Part shown: positions 18,244-28,798 of the stretch, piece by piece
Layout of the letters: every line of letters begins with the position of its first letter
Numbering within the stretch: the stretch's first letter is position 1
Source of the DNA: Aquiluna borgnonia
GTDB lineage: Bacteria > Actinomycetota > Actinomycetes > Actinomycetales > Microbacteriaceae
NCBI RefSeq assembly: GCF_013283855.1
Contig: NZ_CP054056.1
Span: 992,001 to 1,056,000 of the forward strand
Length of the DNA stretch: 64,000 nt
Direction of reading: 5' to 3'
Notes under the pieces: generated by a model
The model's database searches: none
What the model was told of the DNA's origin: nothing
The model's input: only the letters and a program-made list of their open reading frames with translations
Translations under genes and position numbers: made by a program

Positions 18244-19845
18244 CTAGTAGCCTTCGGTGAGCGATATGGCCTGCATCACATCGGCCTGAATCTCAACCCG
18301 AAGGGACTCGAGAATCTCACTGGATACCTCGGTGTCAACGGTGATAACGCTCAGTGCTTTTCCGCCTTTTTGCTGCCTGGCGATAGTCATGGCTGCAATG
18401 TTGATGCCTGCCTCGGCAAATGCCTTGCCGTAGACGGCAACGATGCCTGGGCGGTCTTGGTAGATCATGACGACCATGTTCTCGGCCATCGAAAGCTCAA
18501 CATCGTAACCGTTGATGGACACGACCTTCTGGTGGTGTTTGGGGCCAATCACCGTTCCACCGGCTGAAACCACAGAACCGTCGGAGAGCACAGCCTTCAA
18601 GGTGGTTACGTTGCGGTATTCATCGCTCACTGAGTCCTGGGTGAGACGGACCTCAACGCCGCGCTGTTCGGCAAGAAGTGGGGCATTTACGTATGAGACC
18701 TGCTCGGTGACCATGGCCTGGAACAAACCCTTGAGGGCAGCGAGCTTCAGGACGGTGACGTCGTGTGCCGCAATCTCACCCCGAGCCTCAAATTCAACGG
18801 CAACGATCGAGGTGTGGGAAAGTCCCGCCACAATCTGACCCAGCTTCTCGGCCAAGGCAATTCCGGGTTTCACCGATGGATCAATCACGCCACCGGCAAC
18901 GTTCACGGCATCGGGAACTAGGTCTCCGGCCAGAGCCAGGCGAACAGACCTGGCAACCGAGATACCAGCCTTCTCCTGAGCCTCATCGGTAGACGCTCCT
19001 AGGTGAGGGGTGACCAATATGTTTGAAAGCTCCAGTAGCGGTGAATCCTTGGGCGGTTCGTTCACAAACACGTCGAGCCCGGCACCCGCGATTCGGCCAG
19101 ATTTCAAAGCTGCGTAGAGGGCTGCCTCGTCGATGATTCCGCCTCGCGAGCAGTTGACGATGCGAAGGTTTGGCTTTGCGATTGCGAATTGATCCGTTGA
19201 AATCATGCCGGTGGTTTCCGGAGTTTTTGGGATGTGGATTGTGATGTAGTCGGCACGCTTCATCATCTGATCCATGTCGACCAGTTCGACACCAATCTGT
19301 TCGGCACGGGCCTGAGTGACGTAGGGGTCGTAACCGATCAGGCTGACACCAAAACCAGCAAGACGCTGTGCGACGAGTGTTCCAATGCGGCCAAGGCCGA
19401 TGATTCCGATGGTCTTTTCATATAGTTCTACCCCGGTAAATTGGCTGCGCTTCCACTGTCCGGCCTTCAGCGATGCGTTGGCATCGGGAATGTGACGAGA
19501 CAGGGCCATCAGCTGGGCGATAGCTAATTCGGCGGCCGAAATAACGTTTGAGGTTGGTGCGTTTACCACCATGACACCGGCATTAGTCGCAGCCTTGATG
19601 TCCACGTTGTCCAAGCCCACGCCAGCTCTGGCAATGACCTTGAGCCCTGGGGCGGCAGCGATGGCTTCCGCGTCCATCTTGGTGGCAGAGCGAATCAGAA
19701 CCGCGCTTGTTCCCGCTAGTGCTGGAAGCAGCGCCGAGCGGTCTGCCCCGTCTACGTTGCGGATTTCGAAATCTGGTCCGAGCGCCTCGAGTGTGGCGGG
19801 GGACAGCTCTTCAGCAATGAGAACAACGGGCTTAGACAATGGCAA
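18244..19845 (-). CDS. serA: D-3-phosphoglycerate dehydrogenase
   Basis: First step of serine synthesis. 533 residues in the long actinobacterial form: substrate and NAD domains with GLGRIGTLVAQRL, NCSRGGIIDEAAL and TPHLGASTDEAQ (catalytic His), an intervening domain, and a C-terminal ACT domain for feedback by serine (VMIYQDRPGIVAVYG). It starts at TTG 19845 or TTG 19839 (SKPVVLIAEE). Convergent with the sulfur operon. Confidence 0.95.
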   Translation of the reverse strand: MPLSKPVVLIAEELSPATLEALGPDFEIRNVDGADRSALLPALAGTSAVLIRSATKMDAEAIAAAPGLKVIARAGVGLDNVDIKAATNAGVMVVNAPTSNVISAAELAIAQLMALSRHIPDANASLKAGQWKRSQFTGVELYEKTIGIIGLGRIGTLVAQRLAGFGVSLIGYDPYVTQARAEQIGVELVDMDQMMKRADYITIHIPKTPETTGMISTDQFAIAKPNLRIVNCSRGGIIDEAALYAALKSGRIAGAGLDVFVNEPPKDSPLLELSNILVTPHLGASTDEAQEKAGISVARSVRLALAGDLVPDAVNVAGGVIDPSVKPGIALAEKLGQIVAGLSHTSIVAVEFEARGEIAAHDVTVLKLAALKGLFQAMVTEQVSYVNAPLLAEQRGVEVRLTQDSVSDEYRNVTTLKAVLSDGSVVSAGGTVIGPKHHQKVVSINGYDVELSMAENMVVMIYQDRPGIVAVYGKAFAEAGINIAAMTIARQQKGGKALSVITVDTEVSSEILESLRVEIQADVMQAISLTEGY

Positions 19846-19895
19846 ACCTAACGTCAGGACCGACAGCGATGGGGATTGCTAAAGTCTAGCGGCGA

Positions 19896-20018
19896 TTAGT
19901 CCCTGGCGCAGGTGCAGAGCTGGTCGTTCGGTACGCCAGCGAGGGCTTCTTCAACGTGCTGGCCGCAACCCTGCCAGGTGATCTTGCCGCAGTCGTAGCA
20001 CATAGCCTGAGAACACAT
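19896..20018 (-). CDS. 40-residue Cys-rich protein
   Basis: Short frame with ATG 20018 and AAAGGA about 6 nt upstream. It encodes six cysteines in 40 residues. The key segment CYDCGKITWQGCGQH is followed by a helical stretch and a terminal CTC. The pattern suggests a zinc or metal knuckle, or a thiol protein. I recall similar short conserved proteins in other genomes but cannot name a family. A CstR-type operator lies 43 bp upstream of the start, so it may belong to the sulfide regulon of the 15.6-18.2 kb genes. Confidence 0.75.
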   Translation of the reverse strand: MCSQAMCYDCGKITWQGCGQHVEEALAGVPNDQLCTCARD

Positions 20019-20060
20019 AATTCATCCTTTGGTCGAAAAACAAAAATACCCTACTGCAAA

Positions 20061-20076
20061 ATACCCCAGGGGGTAT
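20061..20076. promoter_or_regulatory. Second CsoR/CstR-type operator
   Basis: ATACCCCAGGGGGTAT has the same ATACCC-N4-GGGTAT half-sites as 15578-15593. A further single half-site ATACCC is at 20046-20051. It sits upstream of the 40-residue Cys-rich gene on the minus strand and touches the stop codon of the preceding reductase gene. It probably lets the CstR-like repressor at 15634 act here in trans. Confidence 0.78.
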
Positions 20077-20615
20077 TAGTTTTTCTGCTTTTCTAGGCGC
20101 AATTCAGTCAATCCAGATGCGTAGCTTTTGCTTTGAATCAGATTGAACTGCTCCCTGACCGTCGAACCCTTGAAGAGCCGGATACCTGAGCTGAGGATGT
20201 CCGGGGCAATAAAGAGGCGAAGCTCATCTATCAGCCCCATTACCAACAAGGTGTCAACCAGCATGGCTCCTCCCCCGACAAAGAGGTGCCCGGGGTGTTT
20301 GGCCTTTATCGTTGCAACAACCTCGCGTAAATCACCCGAAATAAAGTGCAGGTTTGGGATCCGCAGTCCATCAAATTTCAAAGGCTGCTCGGTCAAAACG
20401 TAGGTTGGCAGGATTCGATCCAACTCAGGTGTGGTCTGAAGTTCAAACTCAAAAGTCTTGCGGCCCATCAGCACTGAACCGGAGGAGGAAATCAGTTCCA
20501 TCCAGCCAAAGTCCTCATCCTCGGAGAGATACTTTTCGGCCCAGCCCATCTCTCCACCCTCAGCTGCCAGATAGCCGTCGAGGGAAATGACACCGTAAAA
20601 AATGGTTTTGAACAT
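20076..20615 (-). CDS. RibD C-terminal/dihydrofolate reductase-like protein
   Basis: 179 residues of the RibD_C/DHFR-like fold: FYGVISLDGYLA at the N-terminus, SSGSVLMGRKTFE, and the NADPH-binding GHLFVGGGAMLVDTLL. Stand-alone members are NAD(P)H-dependent reductases of unknown substrate, common in actinobacteria. Not a riboflavin-operon member here. It is separated from the ilvC operon by a terminator. Confidence 0.85.
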   Translation of the reverse strand: MFKTIFYGVISLDGYLAAEGGEMGWAEKYLSEDEDFGWMELISSSGSVLMGRKTFEFELQTTPELDRILPTYVLTEQPLKFDGLRIPNLHFISGDLREVVATIKAKHPGHLFVGGGAMLVDTLLVMGLIDELRLFIAPDILSSGIRLFKGSTVREQFNLIQSKSYASGLTELRLEKQKN

Positions 20616-20630
20616 TGGTTCAGGATAGTC

Positions 20631-20658
20631 AAAAGCCCCCGATTGCTCGGGGGCTTTT
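20631..20658 (-). terminator. Terminator of the ilvDBNC operon
   Basis: Perfect stem AAAAGCCCCCGA/TCGGGGGCTTTT with a 4-nt loop directly behind the ilvC stop, followed on the minus strand by TTTTGAC. The plus strand also has TTTTGA, so it could work both ways. Confidence 0.88.
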
Positions 20659-20668
20659 GATGCTGTTC

Positions 20669-21727
<1,059 letters not shown>

Positions 21728-21731
21728 TTAT

Positions 21732-22238
21732 TTAGCGAAGGACTTTTTCGCTCATGGACTTGGAGCCTCGCGAAATTGCAATGGCTCCGGACTGAACGAG
21801 TTCTTTGATGCCGAATGGCTCCAGCACCTTCAGAAACGCTTTGCACTTTGCTGAGTCGCCGGTGACTTCGATTACCACTGAGTCGCTTGAAACATCAATG
21901 ACTCGGGCTCTGAATAGCGTAACGGCTTCGAGGACCTGAGAGCGAGTTGAGGCGTCGGTTTTAACCTTGATCAGCATGTGGTCCCTGGCGATCGATGTGT
22001 CCGGCTCTAGCTCAACAATCTTGAGCAGGTTGATTAGCTTGTTGAGCTGCTTGGTGACCTGCTCTAGGGGCTGGCCATCGAGGTTCACCACGGCGGTGAT
22101 TCTGGAGAGCCCTTCGAGTTCGGTCGCACCTACGGCGAGCGACTCAATGTTGTAGCCGCGCCTTGCGAACAAGGCTGCCACGCGAGTCAAAATTCCTGGT
22201 CGGTCTTCAACCAGTAGGGATAGTACGTGCTGGCTCAT
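21732..22238 (-). CDS. ilvN: Acetolactate synthase small subunit
   Basis: Regulatory subunit, 168 residues. An N-terminal ACT domain (LSLLVEDRPGILTRVAALFARRG) for valine feedback is followed by a second ACT-like domain. It begins 2 bp after ilvB, whose activity it regulates. Confidence 0.96.
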   Translation of the reverse strand: MSQHVLSLLVEDRPGILTRVAALFARRGYNIESLAVGATELEGLSRITAVVNLDGQPLEQVTKQLNKLINLLKIVELEPDTSIARDHMLIKVKTDASTRSQVLEAVTLFRARVIDVSSDSVVIEVTGDSAKCKAFLKVLEPFGIKELVQSGAIAISRGSKSMSEKVLR

Positions 22239-22240
22239 TT

Positions 22241-23995
22241 TTACTCCTCACCGTCCCAGATCGGGGCCGCATCTCGGGCGTACTGCACGGCGTCGTTTGA
22301 GACACCGGCTGGAACCATTGGCCACACCATGGCGTCTTTACCAACGATGAAGTCGATAACTACGGGGCGGTCGTTGGTCTCCATCGCGAGCTTGATGGCA
22401 GCGTCGATTTCATCCTCGCGCTCAACACGGATTGCCAGGCAACCGTAAGCATCGGCAAGCTTCACAAAGTCCGGCACCATTAGCGAGTCAGTTCCGGTGT
22501 GCAGGTCGGTGTTTGAGTAGCGCTCGTTGTAAAACAGCGTCTGCCACTGCCGAACCATGCCCAGCGAAGAGTTGTTGATAATGGCGACCTTGATTGGAAT
22601 GTTGTTGATGGTGCAGGTGGCCAGCTCCTGGTTGGTCATCTGGAAGCAGCCATCGCCATCGATTGACCAAACCAGGCGGTCTGGCATCGCAACCTTGGCG
22701 CCCATGGCAGCGGGAACCGAGTAGCCCATGGTTCCAGCACCGCCTGAGTTGATCCAGGTGTTGGGTTTTTCGTACTTGATGAACTGGGCAGACCACATTT
22801 GGTGCTGGCCTACTCCCGCACAGTAGATGGCGTCTGGGCCACTTAGCTCACCGATTCGCTTGATGACGGTCTGCGGCGCGAGCTTGCCATCGTCCAGATC
22901 CACATACCCGAGCGGGTAGCGCTCCTTGAGGCCGTTGATGAACTGCCACCAGGCTTCGTAGTTTGGCCTCATGCCGCCAAGCTGCTTCTCAATTTCCGCA
23001 GTCAACATGGCAATTACCACTTTGGCATCGCCCACAATCGGAACATCCGCATGGCGAATCTTTCCAATTTCGGCTGGGTCAATGTCAACGTGAATCACCT
23101 TGGCTCCGGGTGCGAAGCTCTTGACATCGCCGGTGACCCGGTCATCAAATCGAGCCCCCAGGGTAATGAGCAAATCCGCCTTCTGCAGGCCGGTGACCGC
23201 GGGCACGGTACCGTGCATGCCGGGCATGCCGAGGTGGTTTGGGTGAGAATCAGGGAAAGCACCTCTGGCCATCAAAGTTGTGGTCACTGGAGCGCCAACC
23301 AACTCCACCAGCCTTGCCAGCTCGGCGTGAGCCTGGGCACGGATTACGCCGCCGCCAACGTAGAAGATTGGCTTTTGGCTCGAGAGAATCAGCTCGGCAG
23401 CGGCCTGCACCTGCTTACCGTGCGGGTCACTGACCGGCTTGTAGCCCGGCAGGTCAACTTTAGGTGGCCAGGAGAATTCAAACTTCTTGTTTTGCGCATC
23501 TTTGGCAACGTCCACCAGCACCGGACCGGGCCGGCCGGTGGTGGCAAGCTCGTAGGCTGCCGCAATGACGCCGGGGATGTCCTCGGGGTCGGTTACCAAG
23601 AAGCTGTGCTTGGTAATTGGCATGGTGATTCCGACAATGTCTGCCTCTTGGAAAGCGTCAGTGCCGATGGCGTGCGAGTTGACCTGTCCGGTAATTGCCA
23701 ATAGCGGAACCGAGTCCATCATGGCGTCCATGATCGGGGTGACGAGGTTGGTCGCTCCCGGCCCGCTGGTTGCAATGCAGACACCCAGCTTGTTGCTGGC
23801 AGCAGCGTAACCCTCAGCCGCGTGGCCAGCACCCTGCTCGTGACGCACCAGAATGTGGCGAATCTTTTTGGAGTCCATCAGCGGGTCGTAGGTTGGCAGA
23901 ATGGCGCCGCCAGGCAGACCAAACACAGTGTCAACGCCCAGCAGTTCAAGCGAGCGAATGATGGCCTGTGCTCCGGTGAGCATTTCCTTAGACAT
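22241..23995 (-). CDS. ilvB: Acetolactate synthase large subunit
   Basis: ThDP-dependent enzyme of 584 residues. [15 protein letters not shown] and the catalytic Glu in [14 protein letters not shown] lie at the N-terminus, a FAD-binding middle domain follows, and [15 protein letters not shown] binds ThDP/Mg2+. Forms acetolactate or acetohydroxybutyrate for Val/Leu/Ile. It lies between ilvD (27 bp gap) and ilvN. Confidence 0.97.
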   Translation of the reverse strand: MSKEMLTGAQAIIRSLELLGVDTVFGLPGGAILPTYDPLMDSKKIRHILVRHEQGAGHAAEGYAAASNKLGVCIATSGPGATNLVTPIMDAMMDSVPLLAITGQVNSHAIGTDAFQEADIVGITMPITKHSFLVTDPEDIPGVIAAAYELATTGRPGPVLVDVAKDAQNKKFEFSWPPKVDLPGYKPVSDPHGKQVQAAAELILSSQKPIFYVGGGVIRAQAHAELARLVELVGAPVTTTLMARGAFPDSHPNHLGMPGMHGTVPAVTGLQKADLLITLGARFDDRVTGDVKSFAPGAKVIHVDIDPAEIGKIRHADVPIVGDAKVVIAMLTAEIEKQLGGMRPNYEAWWQFINGLKERYPLGYVDLDDGKLAPQTVIKRIGELSGPDAIYCAGVGQHQMWSAQFIKYEKPNTWINSGGAGTMGYSVPAAMGAKVAMPDRLVWSIDGDGCFQMTNQELATCTINNIPIKVAIINNSSLGMVRQWQTLFYNERYSNTDLHTGTDSLMVPDFVKLADAYGCLAIRVEREDEIDAAIKLAMETNDRPVVIDFIVGKDAMVWPMVPAGVSNDAVQYARDAAPIWDGEE

Positions 23996-24022
23996 CTAGT
24001 CCTTCTTTGTTCTTATGGCGAC

Positions 24023-25714
24023 TTAGCCGCAGTATGCACCTTCTGCGGCGGAGTGCACGAGCTTTGAGTACTTTGCAAGAACACCGCGGGTGTAGCGCGG
24101 TGGCAACGGCTGCCATTCAGTTTTGCGGCGAGCCAACTCAGCTTCGTCGACCAGTAAGTCAAGCGAACGAGCTGCGATGTCGACACGAATAATGTCTCCA
24201 TCGCGAACCAGAGCAATTGGTCCACCGTCGGTGGCCTCTGGAGCAATGTGTCCGATGCACAGGCCGGTTGTGCCGCCTGAGAATCTTCCGTCCGTCAATA
24301 GTAGGACATCCTTGCCCAATCCCGCACCCTTAATCGCTCCGGTGATGGCAAGCATCTCGCGCATGCCCGGGCCGCCCTTTGGCCCCTCGTAGCGAATGAC
24401 AACCACGTCTCCGGCCTTGATCTCACCGCGCGACAGTGCCTCCATGGCACCAGCCTCCCGCTCGAAGACTCGAGCTGGACCCTCGAATGAGGCCAGGTCG
24501 AATCCGGCAGTCTTAACGACTGCGCCATCTGGGGCAATAGTGCCGTGCAGCACGTTGATGCCACCATTGACGTGGATTGGGTTGTCCATGGCCCTGATGA
24601 TTTTGCCGTCTGGATCAGGTGGATTGATGTCAGCCAAGTTCTCCGCAACCGTTTTGCCTGTCACCGTCAGGGCATCACCGTGGATCAACCCGGCATCTAG
24701 CAGCGCCTTCATCAGCACTGGAACGCCACCAACCCGATCGACATCGTTCATTACAAACTGGCCAAATGGCTTCAGGTCACCCAGGTGGGGCACCTTGTCG
24801 GCAATTCGGTTGAAGTCAGAAAGCTGCAGATCAACCTCGGCCTCGCGAGCAATTGCCAACAGGTGAAGCACTGCGTTGGTGGAACCTCCGAAGGCCATGG
24901 TCACCGCAATAGCGTTCTCGAACGCCTTCTTGGTCATGATCTGCCGGGCGGTGATGCCCTTTGCAATCAGGTTCACAACCGCCTCGCCAGAGCGGTGAGC
25001 CCAGGCGTCACGGCGACGGTCGGCCGATGGTGGCGATGCTGAGCCTGGAAGGCTCATGCCCAGAGCCTCACCAACGGAAGCCATGGTGTTTGCGGTGTAC
25101 ATACCACCGCAGGCTCCCTCGCCAGGGCAAATGGCTCGCTCGATACGATCGACATCCTCTTGGCTCATCTTGCCGGCCTTGCAGGCTCCGACGGCCTCAA
25201 ACGCGTCGATGATGGTGACCTGCTTCTCGGTGCCGTCGGTCAGCTTCACCCAGCCCGGAGCAATTGAGCCGGCGTAGAGGAAAACCGAAGCCAAATCCAA
25301 GCGCGCAGCCGCCATGAGCATCCCCGGCAGTGACTTATCGCAACCGGCAAGCAAAACCGAGCCGTCTAGACGCTCTGCCTGCATCACGGTCTCAACCGAG
25401 TCGGCAATTACCTCTCGGGAAACCAGCGAAAAGTGCATGCCCTCGTGGCCCATCGAAATGCCGTCGGAGACAGAAATAGTTCCAAATTCCAGCGGGTAAC
25501 CCTTAGCCGCGTGCACGCCCATCTTGGCAGCGTCTGCGAGGCGATCAAGGGAAAGGTTGCAGGGAGTCACCTCGTTCCATGAGGAAGCGACACCGATCTG
25601 GGGTTTCTCCCAGTCTTCGTCTCCCATACCAACGGCGCGGAGCATGCCGCGGGCGGCAGCGCGCTCAAGTCCGTCGGTTACGGCAAATGACCTTGGTTTC
25701 ATCGAGTTAGGCAT
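24023..25714 (-). CDS. ilvD: Dihydroxy-acid dehydratase
   Basis: Fe-S dehydratase that makes the branched 2-oxo acids. Cysteine ligands lie in [10 protein letters not shown] and [14 protein letters not shown]. The C-terminal swivel has [21 protein letters not shown] place the start at ATG 25714 ([10 protein letters not shown]). The open frame extends upstream into the crtB promoter but has no family similarity there. First gene of the ilv operon and divergent from crtB with about 39 bp between starts. Confidence 0.96.
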   Translation of the reverse strand: MPNSMKPRSFAVTDGLERAAARGMLRAVGMGDEDWEKPQIGVASSWNEVTPCNLSLDRLADAAKMGVHAAKGYPLEFGTISVSDGISMGHEGMHFSLVSREVIADSVETVMQAERLDGSVLLAGCDKSLPGMLMAAARLDLASVFLYAGSIAPGWVKLTDGTEKQVTIIDAFEAVGACKAGKMSQEDVDRIERAICPGEGACGGMYTANTMASVGEALGMSLPGSASPPSADRRRDAWAHRSGEAVVNLIAKGITARQIMTKKAFENAIAVTMAFGGSTNAVLHLLAIAREAEVDLQLSDFNRIADKVPHLGDLKPFGQFVMNDVDRVGGVPVLMKALLDAGLIHGDALTVTGKTVAENLADINPPDPDGKIIRAMDNPIHVNGGINVLHGTIAPDGAVVKTAGFDLASFEGPARVFEREAGAMEALSRGEIKAGDVVVIRYEGPKGGPGMREMLAITGAIKGAGLGKDVLLLTDGRFSGGTTGLCIGHIAPEATDGGPIALVRDGDIIRVDIAARSLDLLVDEAELARRKTEWQPLPPRYTRGVLAKYSKLVHSAAEGAYCG

Positions 25715-25753
25715 GTTTTCAATCCTATCCCCCGCAGCTAGTAGCCTTAGAGC

Positions 25754-26647
25754 GTGGAAAGCCAAGACACGACCAAGGTCCCGACTGGGCTGCACCTTTA
25801 CAACCTCGCTGCTCATCAAGCCAGCAGAGAGGTTATTTATAGCTATTCGACCTCGTTTGGACTTGCAACCAGGTTGCTGGATAGCTCAATTAGACACCAC
25901 GTCGAGAACATCTACGCCATGGTCCGAGTGGCCGATGAAATAGTTGACGGATCCGCCGCCGAGGCAGCCTTGCGGGAACCCAGCATCAACCCTTCGGTCG
26001 AGCTGGACAGCTTTGAGGCTGAGACCTACCGGGCAATGGAGCTTGGCTACAGCACCAACTTGGTGTGTCACGCGTTTGGGCAGAGTGCTCGTGAGGTCGG
26101 TATCGGCAAGGACATTGTTGAGCCCTTTTTCTATTCAATGCGTCAGGACCTAACTGAGTCAGAGCACGACCAAGCATCTTTTGATCGATACGTTTACGGA
26201 TCGGCAGAGGTAGTTGGACTGATGTGCCTGGCGGCCTTTGTACATGGTAGTAAGTTCAGCACCGAGGAAAAGGTGACCCTGGTCAAAGGTGCTCGCGCTT
26301 TGGGGGCCGCTTTCCAAAAGGTCAACTTTCTGCGGGATTTGGCAGCTGACTTCAAGCGCTTGGGGCGCTCCTACTTCCCAGATGTAAATGTCAATAATTT
26401 CGATGAGCAAACCAAGGCCAGACTGGTTGCTGACATTGAACAGGATCTCAAGACCTCTGCCGCCTCACTACCGCTGCTTCCCGGCTCAGCAAAGAGAGCA
26501 GTGACCGCGGCGCAGCTGCTGTTTGGGGAACTGAACCAGAAGATTTCCAAAACCCCGGCCGAGGAGCTAATCAATCAGAGAATCAGCGTGGGAACGCTTT
26601 CCAAGCTGTGGTTGTTGGCAAAGGCACTACTAGGAGTGAAACCATGA
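25754..26647 (+). CDS. crtB: Phytoene synthase
   Basis: Squalene/phytoene synthase family, 297 residues. Condenses two GGPP to phytoene. Both Asp-rich motifs are present: DEIVD near residue 59 and the RDLAAD segment near residue 196 in [20 protein letters not shown] start at 25754. Overlaps crtI by 4 bp (ATGA). First gene of the carotenoid operon; a GGPP synthase (crtE) is not in the window. Confidence 0.95.
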   Translation: MESQDTTKVPTGLHLYNLAAHQASREVIYSYSTSFGLATRLLDSSIRHHVENIYAMVRVADEIVDGSAAEAALREPSINPSVELDSFEAETYRAMELGYSTNLVCHAFGQSAREVGIGKDIVEPFFYSMRQDLTESEHDQASFDRYVYGSAEVVGLMCLAAFVHGSKFSTEEKVTLVKGARALGAAFQKVNFLRDLAADFKRLGRSYFPDVNVNNFDEQTKARLVADIEQDLKTSAASLPLLPGSAKRAVTAAQLLFGELNQKISKTPAEELINQRISVGTLSKLWLLAKALLGVKP

Positions 26648-28206
26648 GTCAAAAAACCGCAATTGTGATCGGTGGTGGCATTGCCGGCCTTTCCACCGCA
26701 GCCCTGCTGGCTAAAGCCGGCATGAAGGTAAAGCTGTTTGAGGCTCGCGAGGGGCTGGGCGGTCGCGCCCAGATGTGGGAGAAGGATGGCTTCCGCTTCG
26801 ACATGGGGCCGAGCTGGTACTTGATGCCGGATGCTTTCGAGCAGTTTTTCAACCTGATGGGCACAACTGCCGCCAAGGAGCTCAACCTCACAAGGCTTTC
26901 CCCCGCCTACCAGACCTTTGAGGAGGGCAACCCAGAGCCACTGGTGCTCTCAAACAAGCTCGAAGAGGTTAAGGCCCTATTCGAATCCCAGGAGCCAGGC
27001 AGCTCTAAGCGGCTTCAGGACTACCTGGACAGCGCCCAGGAGGCTTACGAACTCTCCGTGAAGCACTTTCTCTATACGAACTTCAAAGACCTGAGAAGCT
27101 TTCTGCACCCCGAGGTCTTGGCAAAGCTCGGCAAGTTCGTGAAACTTCTGCTGACCTCGCTCTATAAGTTCTCCTCCCAGTACGTCAGCAATCCCACGCT
27201 CCTGAAGGTGCTGAACTTCCCGGCGGTATTTCTAGGTGCTTCGCCCTACAACACCCCGAGCATGTACCACCTCATGAGCCACGTGGACATGAATCAAGGT
27301 GTGTTTTACCCGCAGGGAGGCCTGCACACCGTCATTGAGGCCACCGCAAGGTTAGCCAAGCAGCACGGCGTCGAGATCCACACCTCATCCCCGGTAGCAA
27401 AGATCTTGACTTCAGCGGGCAAGGCGGTTGGAGTCAGGGTTGGTGCCGCTGACTACCTCGCCGACGTCGTGGTCGCGAGCGCCGATCTGCAGTTTGTTGA
27501 GACTCAGCTGCTGGAACCCAGTGAGCAGTCATTCCCGCAGAGCTGGTGGAACAAGCGTCAACCAGGACCCTCCGCACTGCTGCTCTACTTAGGAGTGAAA
27601 GGCAAGATCCCTCAGCTGCAGCACCACACCCTGCTGAACACCGCAGACTGGGACAAGAATTTTGACGCCGTGTTCCGCAAGGCCGACGGCAAGTCGATCA
27701 TTCCATCTCCTGCCTCCCTCTACATCTGCATGCCCTCCAAAACTGACCCGAGCGTGGCGCCCGAGGGTATGGAGAACATCTTTGTGCTGGTGCCTATTGC
27801 CGCAGACCCCGCCATCGGAGGTGCCGGAGACGAGCGCTTTGAAGCCGCAGCGGACCAGGTGATTGATCAAATTGCAACCTGGTGCCAGATTCCTGATTTC
27901 AAGGAGCGCATTGTCCTTCGCCGCAGCTTTGGTCCGAGGGACTTCAAGGCTGAGCTCAACGCCTGGAGTGGCACCGCCCTTGGAATGGCTCACACCCTCG
28001 GACAGAGCGCATTCTTCAGGCCCAAGAACTACTCAAAGAAGCTCAAGAATCTGTTCTACGTTGGCCACAACACCATTCCGGGCATAGGTTTGCCAATGTG
28101 CCTAATCGGTGCCGAGTTGGTTTACAAGCATCTGACCGATGATCGCAGCGCAGGGCCAATTAAGGGTGAACTCAAGCCGGTGAAGGTCTTCAAAGGCCTA
28201 GCTTGA
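26644..28206 (+). CDS. crtI: Phytoene desaturase (lycopene-forming type)
   Basis: FAD-dependent CrtI family. GGGIAGLSTAALLAKAG lies at the N-terminus, followed by GGRAQMWEKDGFRFDMGPSWYLMP, and the C-terminal signature is YVGHNTIPGIGLPMCLIGAEL. About 520 residues. I start at ATG 26644, overlapping crtB. The open frame upstream is part of crtB. Likely makes lycopene by four desaturations (inferred from the cyclase and elongase genes that follow). Confidence 0.95.
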   Translation: MSQKTAIVIGGGIAGLSTAALLAKAGMKVKLFEAREGLGGRAQMWEKDGFRFDMGPSWYLMPDAFEQFFNLMGTTAAKELNLTRLSPAYQTFEEGNPEPLVLSNKLEEVKALFESQEPGSSKRLQDYLDSAQEAYELSVKHFLYTNFKDLRSFLHPEVLAKLGKFVKLLLTSLYKFSSQYVSNPTLLKVLNFPAVFLGASPYNTPSMYHLMSHVDMNQGVFYPQGGLHTVIEATARLAKQHGVEIHTSSPVAKILTSAGKAVGVRVGAADYLADVVVASADLQFVETQLLEPSEQSFPQSWWNKRQPGPSALLLYLGVKGKIPQLQHHTLLNTADWDKNFDAVFRKADGKSIIPSPASLYICMPSKTDPSVAPEGMENIFVLVPIAADPAIGGAGDERFEAAADQVIDQIATWCQIPDFKERIVLRRSFGPRDFKAELNAWSGTALGMAHTLGQSAFFRPKNYSKKLKNLFYVGHNTIPGIGLPMCLIGAELVYKHLTDDRSAGPIKGELKPVKVFKGLA

Positions 28207-28514
28207 ACCTGATTTACCTCAGCGCCCTTCTGGTCTCAATTCTCGGGTTGGGGCTGATTGACCTTCGTCAGCGACTAGCTCTCCCAGTCGCTCCCCTGCG
28301 CACTGTCGTCACCATTGGGTTTGCCGTTGGGATTTTTCTGGTTTGGGATTTGGTGGGCATCGCCCTGGGTATCTTTTTTCGCGGCCCAACTGAGTTTCTT
28401 ACCGGAATAACTCTGGCAAATGAGCTTCCGCTCGAAGAGCTGTTCTTTTTGATTTTGCTGAGCTACACGATTCTGCTGGCCTACCTTGGAGCTAAAAAGT
28501 GGCTTCGGAGCTGA
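28203..28514 (+). CDS. crtYe: Lycopene cyclase subunit, CrtYe-like
   Basis: 103-residue membrane protein with three hydrophobic helices, one half of a heterodimeric lycopene cyclase. The family motif LPLEELFFL sits in the last third, preceded by VWDLVGIALGIFF. It resembles CrtYe of the corynebacterial decaprenoxanthin cluster more than CrtYc (judged by eye). TTG start overlapping the crtI stop. Partner: crtYf next door. Confidence 0.85.
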   Translation: MNLIYLSALLVSILGLGLIDLRQRLALPVAPLRTVVTIGFAVGIFLVWDLVGIALGIFFRGPTEFLTGITLANELPLEELFFLILLSYTILLAYLGAKKWLRS

Positions 28515-28798
28515 GCTACCTCGCAATTGCCATGCCACCGGTACTGGTGATGCTGGTACTGGGCCTGGTGCTGAGAAGTAAATTGCAGCTGAGAGCCCTG
28601 GTGGTAGCTGCTGTGGTTGTGCTTGCGATGACCGCGGTGTTTGACAATCTGATCATTTGGGCAGGGATCGTCGCCTATGACCAGACGCTGATTTCAGGGG
28701 TAAAGCTTGCACTTGCCCCGATAGAGGACTTCTCCTACTCACTGGTTGGTCTAATACTTATCCCACTGGTTTGGGAGCTTTGGGAAAGAAGAAAATGA
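28499..28798 (+). CDS. crtYf: Lycopene cyclase subunit, CrtYf-like
   Basis: 99-residue second half of the cyclase. Three hydrophobic helices and the motif LAPIEDFSYSLVGL. It starts at GTG within the last codons of crtYe (16 bp overlap). With CrtYe and CrtEb it should cyclise C50 flavuxanthin-type precursors to epsilon ends, as in decaprenoxanthin synthesis. This is inferred from gene order. Confidence 0.83.
   Translation: MASELSYLAIAMPPVLVMLVLGLVLRSKLQLRALVVAAVVVLAMTAVFDNLIIWAGIVAYDQTLISGVKLALAPIEDFSYSLVGLILIPLVWELWERRK

Noticed and set aside
20061-20076. Reading the GC-rich palindrome as a terminator
   Set aside because: The arms are too short, no T-run follows, and it matches the operator at 15578.
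25715-25819. N-terminal extension of ilvD
   Set aside because: It overlaps crtB on the other strand and has no IlvD similarity. [10 protein letters not shown] is the natural start.
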